A DNA stretch of 64,000 nucleotides from Echeneis naucrates (GCF_900963305.1 NC_042519.1:24428393-24492392); one strand, 5' to 3'; positions 1-16,867 are shown, counted from the stretch's first letter. Notes: generated by a model not told the origin, from the sequence alone. Numbers and translations: made by a program.

Positions 1-2312
1 TAGGTTTTGTATTGACGTTTCTGGTTCTCTCATTAATAGTCTGAACCAAAGACTGGTCTCTAACGTGGACCTGGTCTCTGACATGGACCTGGTCTCTAAC
101 GTGGACCTGGTCTCTGACATGGACCTGGTCTCTAACGTGGACCTGGTCTCTGATATACAGTGGTCTCTAACGTGGACCTGGTCTCTGACATGACCTGGTC
201 TCTAACGTGGACCTGGTCTTTGATATAAAGCGGTCTTTGACGTGGACCTGGTCTCTGACATGGACCTGGTCTGTAACGTGGACCTGTTCTCTGATATAAA
301 GTGGTCTCTGATGTGGACCTGGTCTCTGATATAAAATGGTCTCTAATGTGGACCTGGTCTCTGACGTGGACCTGGTCTCTGACGTGGACCTGGTCTGTAA
401 CGTGGACCTGGTCTCTGACGTGGACCTGGTCTGTAACGTGGACCTGGTCTCTAACGTGGACCTGGTCTGTAACGTGGACCTGGTCTCTGACGTGGACCTG
501 GTCTGTAACGTGGACCTGGTCTCTGACGTGGACCTGGTCTCTGATATAAAGTGGTCTCTGACGTGGACCTGGTCTCTAACGTGGACCTGTTCTCTGATAT
601 AAAGTGGTCTTAGACGTGGACCTGGTCTTAGACTTGGACCTGGTCTGTAACATGGACCTGGTCTCCTGGTCTCTGATATAAAGTGGTCTCTGACGTGGAC
701 CTGGTCTCTGACGTGGACCTGGTCTGTAACATGGACCTGGTCTCTAATGTGGACCTGGTCTGTAACGTGGACCTGGTCTTTGACGTGGACCTGGTCTCTA
801 ACGTGGACCTGGTCTCCTGGTCTCTGATATAAAGTGGTCTCTGACGTGGACCTGGTCTGTAACATGGACCTGGTCTCTAACATGGACCTGGTCTGTAACG
901 TGGACCTGGTCTCTGATATAAAGTGGTCTCTGACGTGGACCGGGTCTGTAACGTGGACTTGGTCTCTGACTTGGACCTGGTCTCTGACGTGGACCTGGTC
1001 TCTAACGTGGACCTGGTCTCTGATATAAAGTGGTCTCTGACGTGGACCTGGTCTGTAACATGGACCTGGTCTCTGATATAAAGTGGTCTCTGACGTGGAC
1101 CTGGTCGCTGACGTGGACCTGGTCTGTAACATGGACCTGGTCTCTAACGTGGACCTGGTCTGTAACGTGGACCTGGTCTCCTGGTCTCTGATATAAAGTG
1201 GTCTCTAACGTGGACCTGGTCTCTGACGTGGACCTGGTCTCCTGGTCTCTGATATAAAGTGGTCTCTAACGTGGACCTGGTCTCTGACGTGGACCTGGTC
1301 TCTGATATAAAGTGGTCTCTGACGTGGACCTGGTCTCTGACGTGGACCTGGTCTCTAACGTGGACCTGGTCTCTGATATAAAGTGGTCTCTGACATGGAC
1401 CTGGTCTCTGACGTGGACCTGGTCTGTAACATGGACCTGGTCTCTAACGTGGACCTGGTCTCCTGGTCTCTGATATAAAGTGGTCTCTAACGTGGACCTG
1501 GTCTCTGATATAAAGTGGTCTCTGACGTGGACCTGGTCTCTGACGTGGACCTGGTCTGTAACGTGGACCTGGTCTCTAACGTGGACCTGGTCTCCTGGTC
1601 TCTGATATAAAGTGGTCTCTAACGTGGACCTGGTCTGTAACATGGACCTGGTCTCCTGGTCTCTGATATAAAGTGGTCTCTGACGTGGACCTGGTCTGTA
1701 ACATGGACCTGGTCTCCTGGTCTCTGATATAAAGTGGTCTCTGACGTGAACCTGGTCTGTAACGTGGACCTGGTCTCTAACGTGGACCTGGTCTCCTGGT
1801 CTCTGATATAAAGTGGTCTGTAACGTGGACCTGGTCTCTGACGTGGACCTGGTCTCTAACGTGGACCTGGTCTCTGATATAAAGTGGTCTCTGACGTGGA
1901 CCTGGTCTCTGACGTGGACCTGGTCTGTAACATGGACCTGGTCTCTAACGTGGACCTGGTCTCCTGGTCTCTGATATAAAGTGGTCTCAGACGTGGACCT
2001 GGTCTCTGACGTGGACCTGGTCTCTGACGTGGACCTGGTCTCTAACGTGGAACTGGTCTCTGATATAAAGTGGTCTCTGACGTGGACCTGGTCTGTAACA
2101 TGGACCTGGTCTCTAACGTGGACCTGGTCTCCTGGTCTCTGATATAAAGTGGTCTCTGACGTGGACCTGGTCTCTGACGTGGACCTGGTCTCTGATATAA
2201 AGTGGTCTCTGACGTGGACCTGGTCTCTGACGTGGACCTGGTCTGTAACATGGACCTGGTCTCCTGGTCTCTGATATAAAGTGGTCTCTGACGTGGACCT
2301 GGTCTCTAAGAG
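1..2312. repeat. 18-bp minisatellite array
   Basis: The array is built from variants of GTGGACCTGGTCTCTGAC (also CTAAC and GTAAC endings), broken at intervals by the module CTGATATAAAGTGG and by CTCCTGGTCTC. It begins near base 60 after a short unique stretch, and the left end may continue beyond the window. Because 18 is a multiple of 3, both strands hold long open frames of repeating residues (about 320 and 370 codons on minus). I regard these as non-coding. The array stops abruptly near 2310 at unique sequence. Confidence 0.95.
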
Positions 2313-3060
2313 GAGGGATCCTGATGAAGATGAAATGTTTTGTGATGATGATGATGAAGAGAGACTCACTGGTTCCTGATCCTGGTCCTGGTCCTGGTCT
2401 TGGTCGCAGCAGATCTTCAGAATAAAAGTCCCCGTGGCTCAGCTGTGTCTCGGTCTCCTGTTGATATCAGCCCCTGTGATGCATTTGGTCCCGGTCCCGG
2501 AGATGGTTCTGATCCGGTCCGGGCCAGGCAGTCTGGTCTGACAGTCCTCTGGTCTGTTAAAGGTCGTTGTTGTTGTTTGTTGGTTTGGGGGGGTTGTTGT
2601 TGTTGTTGTTGTTTTTAATTTTTTTATTGATGAATTTGATGTTGGACCAGAAAAATCCTCCGGTTCCGTTCGGAGTCCTCTCCGGACGCAGAAATCCCGG
2701 ACTGCGGACGGAGTCAGGAGCTACAGTCGGATCAGTCGGATCCCGCTGACATTGTTGATCCGGCTCCACCCGTTCTTCAGTCAGCCGTAGTTTGACCCCA
2801 CCGGTTTTCCTGGACCTGGATCCGGGAAGGTTCCGGTTCCGTGTCTGTCCGTTCAGGCTCGAACTGGTCCAGACTTCCAGGTGACCTGATGCTGGCGAGC
2901 CCGCGGTCTGTCCTTGGATCCAGACTCTCGTCCTTGCGCGCTCATGGATGAGAGGAGGCGCGCGGACGCCGAGGGCGGGCACGCGCGTGTTTGTGAATTA
3001 GTGAACCGTCACGTTCCGCTTCCCGCGCGGCCGCACCTCACGAGCTGTTTAATACTCCGT
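2313..3060. other. gene-free stretch with a GC-rich, CpG-containing patch
   Basis: No convincing coding exon was found. Bases 2640-3050 are rich in CpG (GGAGGCGCGCGGACGC and neighbours near 2950), as in a vertebrate CpG-island promoter. A 141-codon minus frame crosses it but ends in poly-Asn coded by a GTT run, so I read it as chance. It could be the promoter of a minus-strand gene whose body lies left of the window; nothing seen here proves that. Confidence 0.4.
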
Positions 3061-3387
3061 CACTTTACTGCGCATGTCATGTATCATTTTTAATCAGATT
3101 ATAGAATCAGAACATTTAGATCCGGTTGTTCATGATTCAGATTTCACTTTCAGCGGTTTTCGTGTTCAAACGCATTAACACCTTTTCCTCATCTCTGACA
3201 GAAGTCATTACAGGTTTACATTAAAATGATCTTCAGACAAGGTGATGAAGATGAAGATGAGGATCAGTCTGGTTCTGGTTCTCCCTGCAGTGAGAGGATC
3301 CACCTGACGGCTGATGCCAGTGGACTCCGATCCTGATCCTGATTGTTCAGGACATGTAACCTACATGTGGACAGATGGGACACGTTG

Positions 3388-3553
3388 GTAACCATGGCAG
3401 CAGAAGGAATCCACCATTCAGACTGAGCCGTTCTTCTTCTGTGGTTGCCTCTGTTTTTATAATTTCATCCGTCACCTTATCTGCTGCTGGTGTACATGGT
3501 TACCACAGCAACAGGGATGCAGCTTTGGAGCCTCATGTGGTTGCCATGGAAAC
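3388..3553. promoter_or_regulatory. cluster of three RFX X-box-like sites
   Basis: Three 14-mers each match the RFX X-box consensus GTNRCCATRGYAAC with one mismatch: GTAACCATGGCAGC at 3388-3401, GTTACCACAGCAAC at 3499-3512 and GTTGCCATGGAAAC at 3540-3553. Such sites drive ciliary genes and MHC class II genes when bound by RFX proteins. No transcript start is recognisable beside them, so promoter or enhancer is open. Confidence 0.5.
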
Positions 3554-4871
3554 AAGCATCTCCTAACCCTCATTCCCCAGTTCACCAGTTAGAACTCAAT
3601 TTAAACAGACACTTGATTTCTTCGGTCTGACTCAACAGAGTTAAACCCTGAAAGGGTTCCTTTGTGATGTCACTGAATCAAACACATGAACAGGTCAGCA
3701 GACACCTGGTTTCCACGACAACAGTGACAGAAGCAGTAAAAGAAACTTGTGAGCGTGGACACAAATGATGTAACAGCTAAACAAATCAGTTAGCTCGTCT
3801 CTGTGATTGCTTTGTTGAGCTCGGCTGTGAACATGAACATGTATGACATCGTCACATTCTCTCTGCTGTTAGATGTTGGAGAGTTTCCTTCAGCTTCCAG
3901 GCCAGTGAGTCCACACACACACACACACACTGATGCTCTTTCTGTTTCCAGCTGAATGTGTGGTAAGGCGGACACAGATGCATGCTGGGACACTTTTGTA
4001 GGCTGCTGGGTCCTGAGGGTCAGTGTGTGTCGCTGTGCGTATTAGTGCGTTCATGTACAGTTCCTGTCAGACAGTATCAGTCATGCAGTAAACACACACA
4101 CAAATCAGGACAGTGACTGACCTGCTCTGTGGCCGCATGACCACTTGTTCTTTGAAGTCTGATTGTGCCTCTGCTATCATCTGATTGGTTACCTGGAGTT
4201 GACTCTTGGCCTTTGATTCGTCTGTTCTTAATGCTTTCTATATCTATAATGAATTAGTTTTATCACTACACTGAGACGCATCTTCAGTTCTGTGTGTATG
4301 CGTGTGTGTACACTCTCAGGCAGGCCGTCCATTAACACAGAAAAGTTCATAAAATAAAGATGGTGGGGTTACATACTGTCAGCACAACAGATCAGGATCC
4401 ACAGACAGTTTATAGACCTGAGCCAATGAGAACACAGGATTTATTTCAGCTGATTAGGTACAGATGATGATGATGAAGACAGCCTCCCCAGAAAACAGAG
4501 ACAGTAAAAGACAAAAAAAGTGTCCTCAAACACGTCCATCTCTTCTACAGCTGACACATCAACCAGAAAGTATGTACAGCTTTGTTTCCAGTTGATCCAG
4601 ACCCGGTCGTCACCTTAGAAACGGAGACGACTCAAATCTCATCATCATTCTGCAGATGAGAGCCAATCAGTGATGTCACCGTCCTCCTGCAGTGAAGCCC
4701 CACTTAAGTTTCAGCTTACCTCCTCCAGCCTCATGGAGACCTGTCCTGGCGGCGACCGCCCCTCAGCTCCAGGTGACGTGTTCAGGTCTGACAGCTGTTT
4801 CCTCAGACCTTAATCATTGATTATCTATTCAGTATCAGATCATGTTGGTTGATGTGAGTCTGCTGTCGTTT
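3554..4871. other. non-coding flank downstream of dok1
   Basis: No exon was recognised. A short CA run lies near 3913-3930. A minus-strand polyadenylation hexamer at 4440-4445 probably ends the dok1 transcript, so about 4440-4871 is likely its 3' UTR. Confidence 0.5.
4440..4445 (-). terminator. candidate polyadenylation signal of dok1
   Basis: TTTATT on plus is AATAAA on minus, about 430 bases past the dok1 stop codon at 4872-4874. It is the first canonical hexamer I noticed downstream. Confidence 0.4.
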
Positions 4872-7800
4872 CTACGCCATTTTCACCATCACATTGTTGT
4901 ATGGCGAATCCCTCTGCTCCTCCTTTTGCTCCTCCCTTAGCTCCTCCTCCTTTTCTTCTCCTCCTGCTCCTTCGATAGTGCTTTGAGGGACAGGAACCGC
5001 CCTCTGGGGTCTTTTGGGCACGGCATAGTCGTCCACTCGGGGGTTGTATGGGTACTCGTGACCTTTGGGGTCAGAAGCCGTACCCATGATTCTCCAGGCG
5101 TCTCCTCTCATCTCCTCTGGGTCATCATACAGCGACGGGGGGGCAGCAGTGTTTTTACCCCCAGCAGCCATGGCGCAGCCTTCGGGCTCGTCGTAGATGT
5201 GCTCCACCTTTCTGTAGGTGGGGCCGAGGTCATTGGTGTCACTAAGAAAGATGTTCCGGATTTTCATCTCGTCGATGCAGTCGTAGAGTGGGTCGGCACC
5301 AAGCTCATACACACGAGCTTCGTGGTTCAGGATGTTGGCCATGACGGACTTGTTGATGGTATCGAAGGGGAGGGAGTACTCTGGATCGGGGCTGGTCTGA
5401 GGGGCAGTGGCAGGGGCAGCCACACCGGGCTTCCTTTTCCTCCTCTCCCTGAACGTGTCGGGCTCACTAGTGTCCACCAGGTCGATCTGGGAGTATGCCT
5501 GGTCCAAGTCCTGCTCAGAACTTAGTTTGGGGCTGAGGCGGGCTTGGGTAGAGTTGTGGTCCTGGTTCGGCCCAGGGTCGGCAGGCAGAGGACAGCTGGA
5601 GATCATCTTGACCTGGTTTTTACGGGGGATGGGGACTCCGCGAGTGTCCAGGGTCAGACTTTTGACTCCTGTCAGGACTTTGTCCACTGGAGGCTCCAGG
5701 CGAGACTGAAACAGAACAGGTGGGTGATCACTGATCAATAACATGTTGGTCACTCAGCTGTCGTCTGGGATGTCACATCCAGTCCACATCAAAGTGTCCA
5801 GCAGATGGCACTGTTTGGACAGTTAGACTTGGACCATCCAGTTTTCAGAAATATGTAAGTGAAGTTCAGGTTTGTCCTGAAGGAATCAGTTCACCTGGAC
5901 CTGCACCACCTGTGTTCTGGTGGTTCCTGGTTGACACAGTTTTTGTGAGTTCAGCTCAATAGTAAACTTTGATTTTTGGTGATTTTATGAGACTGGACCA
6001 GGATCAGTTATGACTGAGTTAAGAAGCATTAAATCTAAACATCATACAAATAAGCTGTGTACTTAGCCAAGAGGCTATTATTCATTTGTAGTGTGGAACA
6101 GGTCTGATCCCTGAGGCTCTGCTTTTGGTTTTTGGTTTTGTCTGGTCTGTTGTTGTGCAGCTCCAAAGGCCAATGTCTTCATTGACCACATCCTGTGAAG
6201 AATTTGTCTATGAAGGTACTGAACTGGGACACAGCTGTGGACTCTACAAACTGGCTTCAACTGATATACTAAGACAGAGACACTGTCAGAACAAGAATGG
6301 TCCTCAGGACTGAAGGCCTGTGGAGGGACAGAGGGACGGATGGGCATCTTACCAGCTGGCTGTGCTGCTGTGGTTGGGAGGGGGCCGAGCCCTCCTTGTC
6401 TTTGTGATGACTTTGCAGGTTCGGATGTTTGGTCAACATGCTGTACACACAATCAGCTGTCTGAAACAGGAAACGCAGGCTTTTAATGTGGAGGGACACT
6501 GACCAATCAAAACGCTCCATTTTTGTTTTGTTTTTTTACGGCAATCCAAAGTTTCTTCTGAGCGTCATGCTTTTATTTTGGTGCCACAGATCAGTAAAGT
6601 CAGCTAACCTGAGCAGTGGGTGGTTGTGGGACATGGCTGCGGGGCTGAGGTGGTGGTGGCATCCTGCTCTGGCCCAGCGGTGTGCTGAGGGGCACTGGGG
6701 GCAGGGTGAAGCTCTGCAGTGTCTCTGGACTCACCTGCCCCCCCCCAGAGGTCTGTCTGTGGGGGGTGGAGGTCTTCTGCAGGTTGATAGCCGCCTCCAC
6801 AACCTGAAACAGGAAGTTCCCCTGTTTGGTGTCGAACTCAAAGTTCCCCTCCCCGGACTCACAGCGCCGCCCCGCCTCGAAGGAGAAGGTGGACTGAGGA
6901 CAAGAGACAGGACCAGTGAGACAGAGGACCCAGACCTGGAATAATACCTCCACCTGCTGTGTGTCTCTGCAGGTGTAGCCAGTGAAGCTAACATGCTAAC
7001 TAGCACTGTAGCTAATCAGTTCAACCGGTCAAGGCTGTGTGTCTCACCTTGTCTCGGCCGAAGCGGCGCAGGAACCTGTAGGGCCAGGTGTAGACCAGGT
7101 CTCCGGTCCTTTCAAGCAGATGAAGAGCATGCTGGTCTGCCCTCAGAACCAGGTCTCCTTTCAGTCTGCAGCGTTCAGACGCCTCTGTCCTCCGAACACA
7201 CACCCTGAAGTCACACACTGGCAAACACACAAAGACACACACACGGCATTGACTGGTCAGGGTCAAAGGTCAGAATAATGTTGACTGGATCCAAACTTAA
7301 TAAAATACAGATTAAACAGAAGAACTGAAGTGAGACACCCTGTGACGGCTGGAGGAAACCACACACACACATACAGGTGTGTGCTGCTGGTGTTTCAGGA
7401 TGTGGGGAAACAGAAGCAGCTTCAGGAGCCGAATGTCATGACCTCATAACAGAGAGAAGTGTTACAGCTGTGTGTCTGTGTGTACCCGGGTGGCTCTGGA
7501 TCACATCTAAACTGTTTCTTAATAAAGATTTAGGCTGAAACCAGACCAGGTCTGGAGTGTCTTCAGGGGGCGTGTCCTCTGTGAGATGACATGAGCAGCA
7601 GCTTCCTGTTGAGAAGAGGAAGTTTGTCCCTGAAGATAAAGCTGAGGTCGCCTGCAGCCGTCGGTCACTGCAGCGCTGCAACACTCTGAACCGCACATAT
7701 ACATACCACAGCAGGAACTCACTCATATACAAGTTTCCACTACACAACACACAGTGGCAACCAAAGACCAACAATAAACACACATCTGTGAAAAATCCTG

Positions 7801-8556
7801 CAGTCAGTGAATGTTACAAAGCTGTAGCTCCTCAGAGGCTGAACCCTGACGAATGAGTAGCAACGTTACACAAGAGCACATCAACCTCTGAGGCCAAACA
7901 CCATTCCACCACATTTTCTGTTAAACCTGCAGTTCCTCCAGCTGTGGGTCATGTCCAAACGAAGCACTCCCAGTCTGGCTCACAGATATCAGAAGGTCCA
8001 GGTGTGCTGGTGCACCTGAGCGCCAACAGGGTGACACCTCAGCCAGACTGTGAGCTCTGAGGTCAGGAACAGGAAGTAACCGCCTGTTACAGCACATACA
8101 CGGCTTGACACAACATGTTGAAGAAGACCGAGGCTGACACCAGGTCTCAACGTGGTCACATGACCTTCAGCTGTCCACAGACTTTTGGCCAACAAGGCCA
8201 CAGTCAACCTGAAGCCTCCAAGGAACCAGAACTACATCTGTGTGTGTGTGTGTGTCGGGTTCTATATTTAGCCGTTACAGGAAATACAGAAAGAGGAAAT
8301 GAGGTTTGATGGAGTGACAGAAACTTTTCAAAGACTCTTAAGAACGTTTCATATTTTCCTGTTATAAGAAGGATAAAAAAGGGGAAATGTGGTTTGGACA
8401 AAGACACAACAAAAACTGACGGCCTTCAGAGATCCAGAATCTACCTGTGTCTCTGCCGCTGTACAGAGAGTTGTCCTCCATCCCCTCGTCCTCGTCCACC
8501 TTCTGTCCTCTCTGTAGGCTGCCTCTCTTCACACCACACTCCAGCCAGTTCATCTG

Positions 8557-8592
<36 letters not shown>

Positions 8593-9955
8593 TCACCATG
8601 AACGTTGACCTGAAATGTTCTGCTGATACAAACCAACACTGAACTGATTTCAGGTTCATTCTGCTGTTTCGCTGTTTCTCATAAATCCTTGTAAATATAA
8701 ATTCTACTTTTAGAATTGTGGTGGATGATAAAAACTCCCTGAGTTGTTTTTGTCACAAGGGACATTTTAACAGTTGAGCTCTGCTGTGACATCATCACCC
8801 TCCACCTGTCGGAGCAGGAAGTACCTGTCGCAGTCAGACTTCAGGTGTGAAGGGGAGGTGTCTGTGATTCTTGACCTTCAAAGTAAAAGTCTTTCTTTGT
8901 AGGAACAGAAGTTGAACAAGTGAGTTAAAAAAACTGACTTCAACATGTTCAGCATTAACCAATCAGAGACATCGTCCTGGTGTGTGTGTGTGACTGTGCA
9001 TGTGTACCCACAGGGAAGGCGATCTCACACAGTTTGTGCGTCCAGTCCTCCACCTGGTTTCTGTCTGCAGCGAAAACAAACATCTTGTCTGTGGTCTCCA
9101 CTAGAAAAGGTCCAGTGTCTTTGGGACATCCGTCCATGTCCACCTCTGACACCCGGATACAGTCTGCCAGACGGATCACCTAAGAGACAGAGGCAGGATC
9201 TCGTCACCATGGAAACAGAATAACAAGATATCGATAAAACAGACAGATTATAACCACATCAATCCAGGTCCAATTCAGTGAGAGGACCAGTAGAGTCCAG
9301 CAGAGTCCAGCAGAGTCCAGTAGAGTCCAGCAGAGTCCAGCAGAGCCCAGTAGAGTCCAGCAGAGTCCAGTAGAGTCCAGTAGAGTCAGTTATAGACCAG
9401 CAGAGTACAGCAGAGTCCAGTAGAGTCCAGTAGAGTCCAGTAGAGTCCAGCAGAGTCCAGCAAAGTCCAGTAGAGTCCAGTAGAGTCCAGTAGAGTCCAG
9501 TAGAGGCCAGTAGAGTACAGCAGAGTCCAGTAGAGTCCAACAGAGTCCAGCAAAGTCCAGTAGAGTCCAGTAGAGTCCAGTAGAGGCCAGTAGAGTCCAG
9601 CAGAGTCCAGTAGAAACTGATAGAGTCCAGTAGAGTCCAGCAGAGTCCAGCAGAGTCCATCACCTTCTTGTGTTCCTGCTGTTTGCGTAGAGTTTTGTCA
9701 CTTCTGTCTGTTCCTCCGTCTTTACACTCGAAGAATTCCAGTCTGGAGATGGAGCAGGAACTCTCCCTGTAGAGGACACACCAGACCTTCTTCCACTTCT
9801 ACGGGGGAGGCAGAGCGATAGACAAAAACTAAATGTTCATGTTTGTTCTGCGCTGTTCAAATGAAACTTGTGTTTTGTAGTTTGTGTGTTTGTACCTTTC
9901 CAAACCGTTGCTGCTGCAGGAACAATATCCCCTGTTTCCTGATGTCCTCCTCCAT
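4872..9955 (-). CDS. dok1: docking protein 1-like adaptor (PH + PTB domains)
   Basis: This membrane-proximal adaptor is phosphorylated by tyrosine kinases and recruits RasGAP and other SH2 proteins to damp signalling. Coding exons (minus): 9896-9955, 9664-9798, 9012-9179, 8445-8553, 7048-7217, 6609-6893, 6353-6460, 4872-5705. Together they make 1869 nt, 622 aa, all with GT-AG ends and matching phases. The N-terminus [20 protein letters not shown] and the segment [16 protein letters not shown] open a PH domain that ends at [13 protein letters not shown] (about residues 5-121). The IRS-type PTB domain follows ([31 protein letters not shown]; about 160-260). The long last exon carries tyrosine motifs, including [32 protein letters not shown] and a terminal [11 protein letters not shown], which fit DOK1 better than DOK2 or DOK3. 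It is not a 9q34 gene in human, so its place beside cel is lineage-specific. A minisatellite fills intron 2. Confidence 0.88.
9280..9660. repeat. 10-bp minisatellite in dok1 intron 2
   Basis: The array consists of GAGTCCAGYA units (Y = C or T) with occasional substitutions. It fills much of the intron between the two PH-domain exons and ends within 4 bases of the exon 2 splice donor. The 134-codon minus frame across it is a by-product of repetition. Confidence 0.9.
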
Positions 9956-10429
9956 CACACTTCCTCCTCTCCAGTGTCCTCTCCTATCTCCTACTCTCGC
10001 CTCCTTGTTTCCTCTCCCCCTCACTGTTTTCCTTTTCAAACTATCGTCCCCTTGTCGTGCACTCTGTCTCTTCTTCTCCTTTCCGCCTGTTATCTTTAAA
10101 TCTTGTCGTCTTAACTTCAGCTTCTTCTTTGTGTCTTCCTCTCGTCTGTCTTCTTCCTTGTCTTTCTCGAAAGGTCTCCTTCTCAGTGTGGTATCAGTGT
10201 GAAGCAGACAAATGTTGAGTGTGTCATTTGTTTCCTGTCTTCACACTCTTTCACAACATGTGAAGCAGAAGTTAGAGTGTGAACCTCCTCCTTCACCCCC
10301 CTTCATCTTCAGCTTGTCCTCCTCATAGCGCTGTGGCGCCCCCTGGTGGCCACATATGACTCTGACAGCGTCGGTTTAGTCTGTTTTTCTCCATCAGCCA
10401 TTTAGCTTTTATTAAACCAATAGAAATCA

Positions 10430-10640
10430 GATTAGGAGGAGAAGGTGGATCTAACCTGTTATGGACTCTGTCCTGATTGGGTGTTATAATCAGTCACACA
10501 GTAACCCCGCCCTCTAACCCTCCCCTCCTTCCTGCTCTGTTTCCCTTTAAATGGAACTTCATTTAAAAAATGAACATCATGTTGTATTTCAAATAGAGAC
10601 CAGAAACCCATAGACTTCATCACAGTCTGACTTCTGACTG
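10430..10640 (+). repeat. dispersed repeat family A, copy 1
   Basis: It shares blocks with 26325-26560, in the same order: GATTGGGTG followed by CAGTCACACAGTA, then a TAAATGGA...CTTCATTT block, then CATCATGTTGTATTTCA. A third, inverted piece lies in a cel intron. No target duplications or coding part were seen, so the class is unknown; it could be a SINE or a non-autonomous DNA element. Confidence 0.6.
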
Positions 10641-11384
10641 CAGCCAGTGAAGTCGCCCCCGGTTGGTGGTTTTGTTTGTAAACTTTCAGTCACAGTTGAA
10701 CTGGTTTCCAAAACATGACTGAGTGTCACACACCGATCAGCTCATTTAGGCGAACTTCCTCTGCTGTCAGACTTAGTTCCTGTAAATGGAAATAAATTTC
10801 CTGTGAATAACCAGTGCTTCCTGTTTTCTGCATATTTTCCACAGGCCTCATCGTGGATGTCACATTTTGGGTGAGTGGTTTAAATTTCTTTTTGAGTCCT
10901 GGCAGTGGGGGGGCACACCTGTCACTTGGTAAACTATCCAGGTAGGTTGGGACTCACCTGACGGATCTGTGTCCATCTACAGAAACTACACCATCATTCA
11001 GATGTACATCAGGACATAAATGCATCACGAGTTGATCGAATTGATGTCAGCTGGACCTCCTGAAGGTCTGAAGGTCTCACCTGATCAGCTGATTCAGTTT
11101 CTCACACAACAACAACACAGATGATCAGTACTGAAGGACTGCTATAAATATTCAGGAGCTGGATGGCCCAAATCTGTGAGTCCAACATGACACTGAACGA
11201 TCTGCCCGAATTTCAGATCAACTTCAGCTGCCCCAAGAGACAAAGATCCAGATCAGGTAGATCAGCTGTCAGAACTGAAACGGCTCCTGGTCCTACAGCG
11301 GTGATCCACCTGGACCAGAGAGCCCAGCTGATCACAGATCGATCGATTCATCAAAGAAATGAACAGCCAGAGTGAAGAGTGTTA

Positions 11385-11390
11385 TTTATT
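11385..11390 (-). terminator. polyadenylation signal of cel
   Basis: TTTATT on plus is AATAAA on minus, 42 bases past the cel stop codon. Confidence 0.6.
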
Positions 11391-11431
11391 AGATCACAGC
11401 TCAGTTATGTGTCCATCGTGTCCTTCGCCGC

Positions 11432-15874
<4,443 letters not shown>

Positions 15875-16630
15875 ATCACCTGTCCACCTGTCTGTGTGCC
15901 TCTCACTCAAACGCCTCCTGTTTATACTCCTGTGGTCAGCTCTTATCTGCAGCAGGACGGCTGTCTCAAAACACTCACTGTTTTAAACCGGTTCAGACCT
16001 GGATCCTGGAAGGGGAATGCAGAACCTGGATGTAGATCTGGTCCAAACAGCTGAGACTTCAGAGACAGATCTAAAGTCCCCGACTGTCCCTGAGTGGGCT
16101 GAAGTGGGCCTGAGTGTCACAGGTTAAGTCCCCGTCCTGGTTTCTCCCAGAACAGGTCTCTATTATTGATCAGTAACTGATTAACTTTTGACTTTACACA
16201 TTTCCATAGAGTCACTTTGTGTTTACGAAGAAATGTGAGAACACACACAGCTGCTACAGAAGCGCACACACACACACACACACACAACAGATCAGCAGTT
16301 GAAGAAGAACTTTAAAATGATTTCATGTTACACCCATTTTTGTTTATTGGCAGAAACGGGCCTCTGTTGTTCATGTTTATGTTTATTTCATAGTTTTGGT
16401 GAGATTAAGTTAAATGTTCGACCCACTCATATAATAATAATATTGTTCCACAGGGCAAATCTAGTTAAAAAGACAAAACATAAAAGTAAAATATGAACCA
16501 AAATGTCTCCTGAACTAAAGACTTAAGAATTTACAGGAGCTATATGAATATTTATTTAACACTTCTTTCAATAAAGATATCAAACTAAACATCATCATGT
16601 TTCCCACCGTCCCATGACTTCTGAAGGCAT
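15875..16630. other. cel 5' flank
   Basis: No exon was recognised. GTTTATACTCC in minus-oriented context just upstream of the cel ATG (15916-15926 on plus) could hold a TATA-like element, which is plausible for a tissue-specific pancreatic gene. A CA run lies near 16266-16286. Confidence 0.3.
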
Positions 16631-16639
16631 CTCGACATT

Positions 16640-16735
16640 GATTGACAGGTGAAGTGATTAGGTTACCACTAGGGGCGGGGCTTGTGGTGGTCAACATGGC
16701 TGCTCCCTGTCCGGACCGACAGGTGTGAAGGTAAC
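16640..16735 (+). promoter_or_regulatory. probable tsc1 promoter and 5' UTR exon
   Basis: A GC box (GGGGCGGGGC) at about 16672-16681 is followed by a YY1-like AACATGGCTGC near 16694. A good splice donor, GAAG|GTAACT, lies near 16730. The tsc1 start codon lies 8 bases into an exon that begins at 17460 after TCTACAG. I infer a non-coding first exon here and a 5' UTR intron of about 730 bp. Confidence 0.5.
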
Positions 16736-16867
16736 TTTTGTCACTTCATCTTAAACTTTGTTTTTCATGTAAACAAGCGGCGTCTGAACCGGAAGTGATG
16801 CGACATCCACGATCCAGGAGAAACAGCTATTAACCTCCCCTGCAGCTGAACTCCCAAAAGCTGCTGT

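Larger units (their letters stand above)
9956..11431. other. dok1 upstream region and dok1-cel intergenic
   Basis: No coding exon was recognised. Bases 9960-10180 are pyrimidine-rich on plus (so purine-rich upstream of dok1 on minus) and may include its 5' UTR and promoter. A copy of a dispersed repeat, family A, lies at about 10430-10640. A 70-codon plus frame at 11163-11375 has no recognisable domain. Confidence 0.4.

Noticed and set aside
167-2369. Long minus-strand open frames of about 321 and 367 codons
   Set aside because: They are translations of the 18-bp minisatellite, with Val-Arg-Asp and Ser-Thr-type repeats in all phases. No domain or splice structure was seen.
2557-2982. 141-codon minus frame in a GC-rich patch
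   Set aside because: It ends in an Asn run coded by a GTT repeat and has no recognisable motif.
4983-5741. Plus-strand frames of 65-180 codons
   Set aside because: They are antisense shadows of the last dok1 exon, which has conserved DOK motifs on minus.
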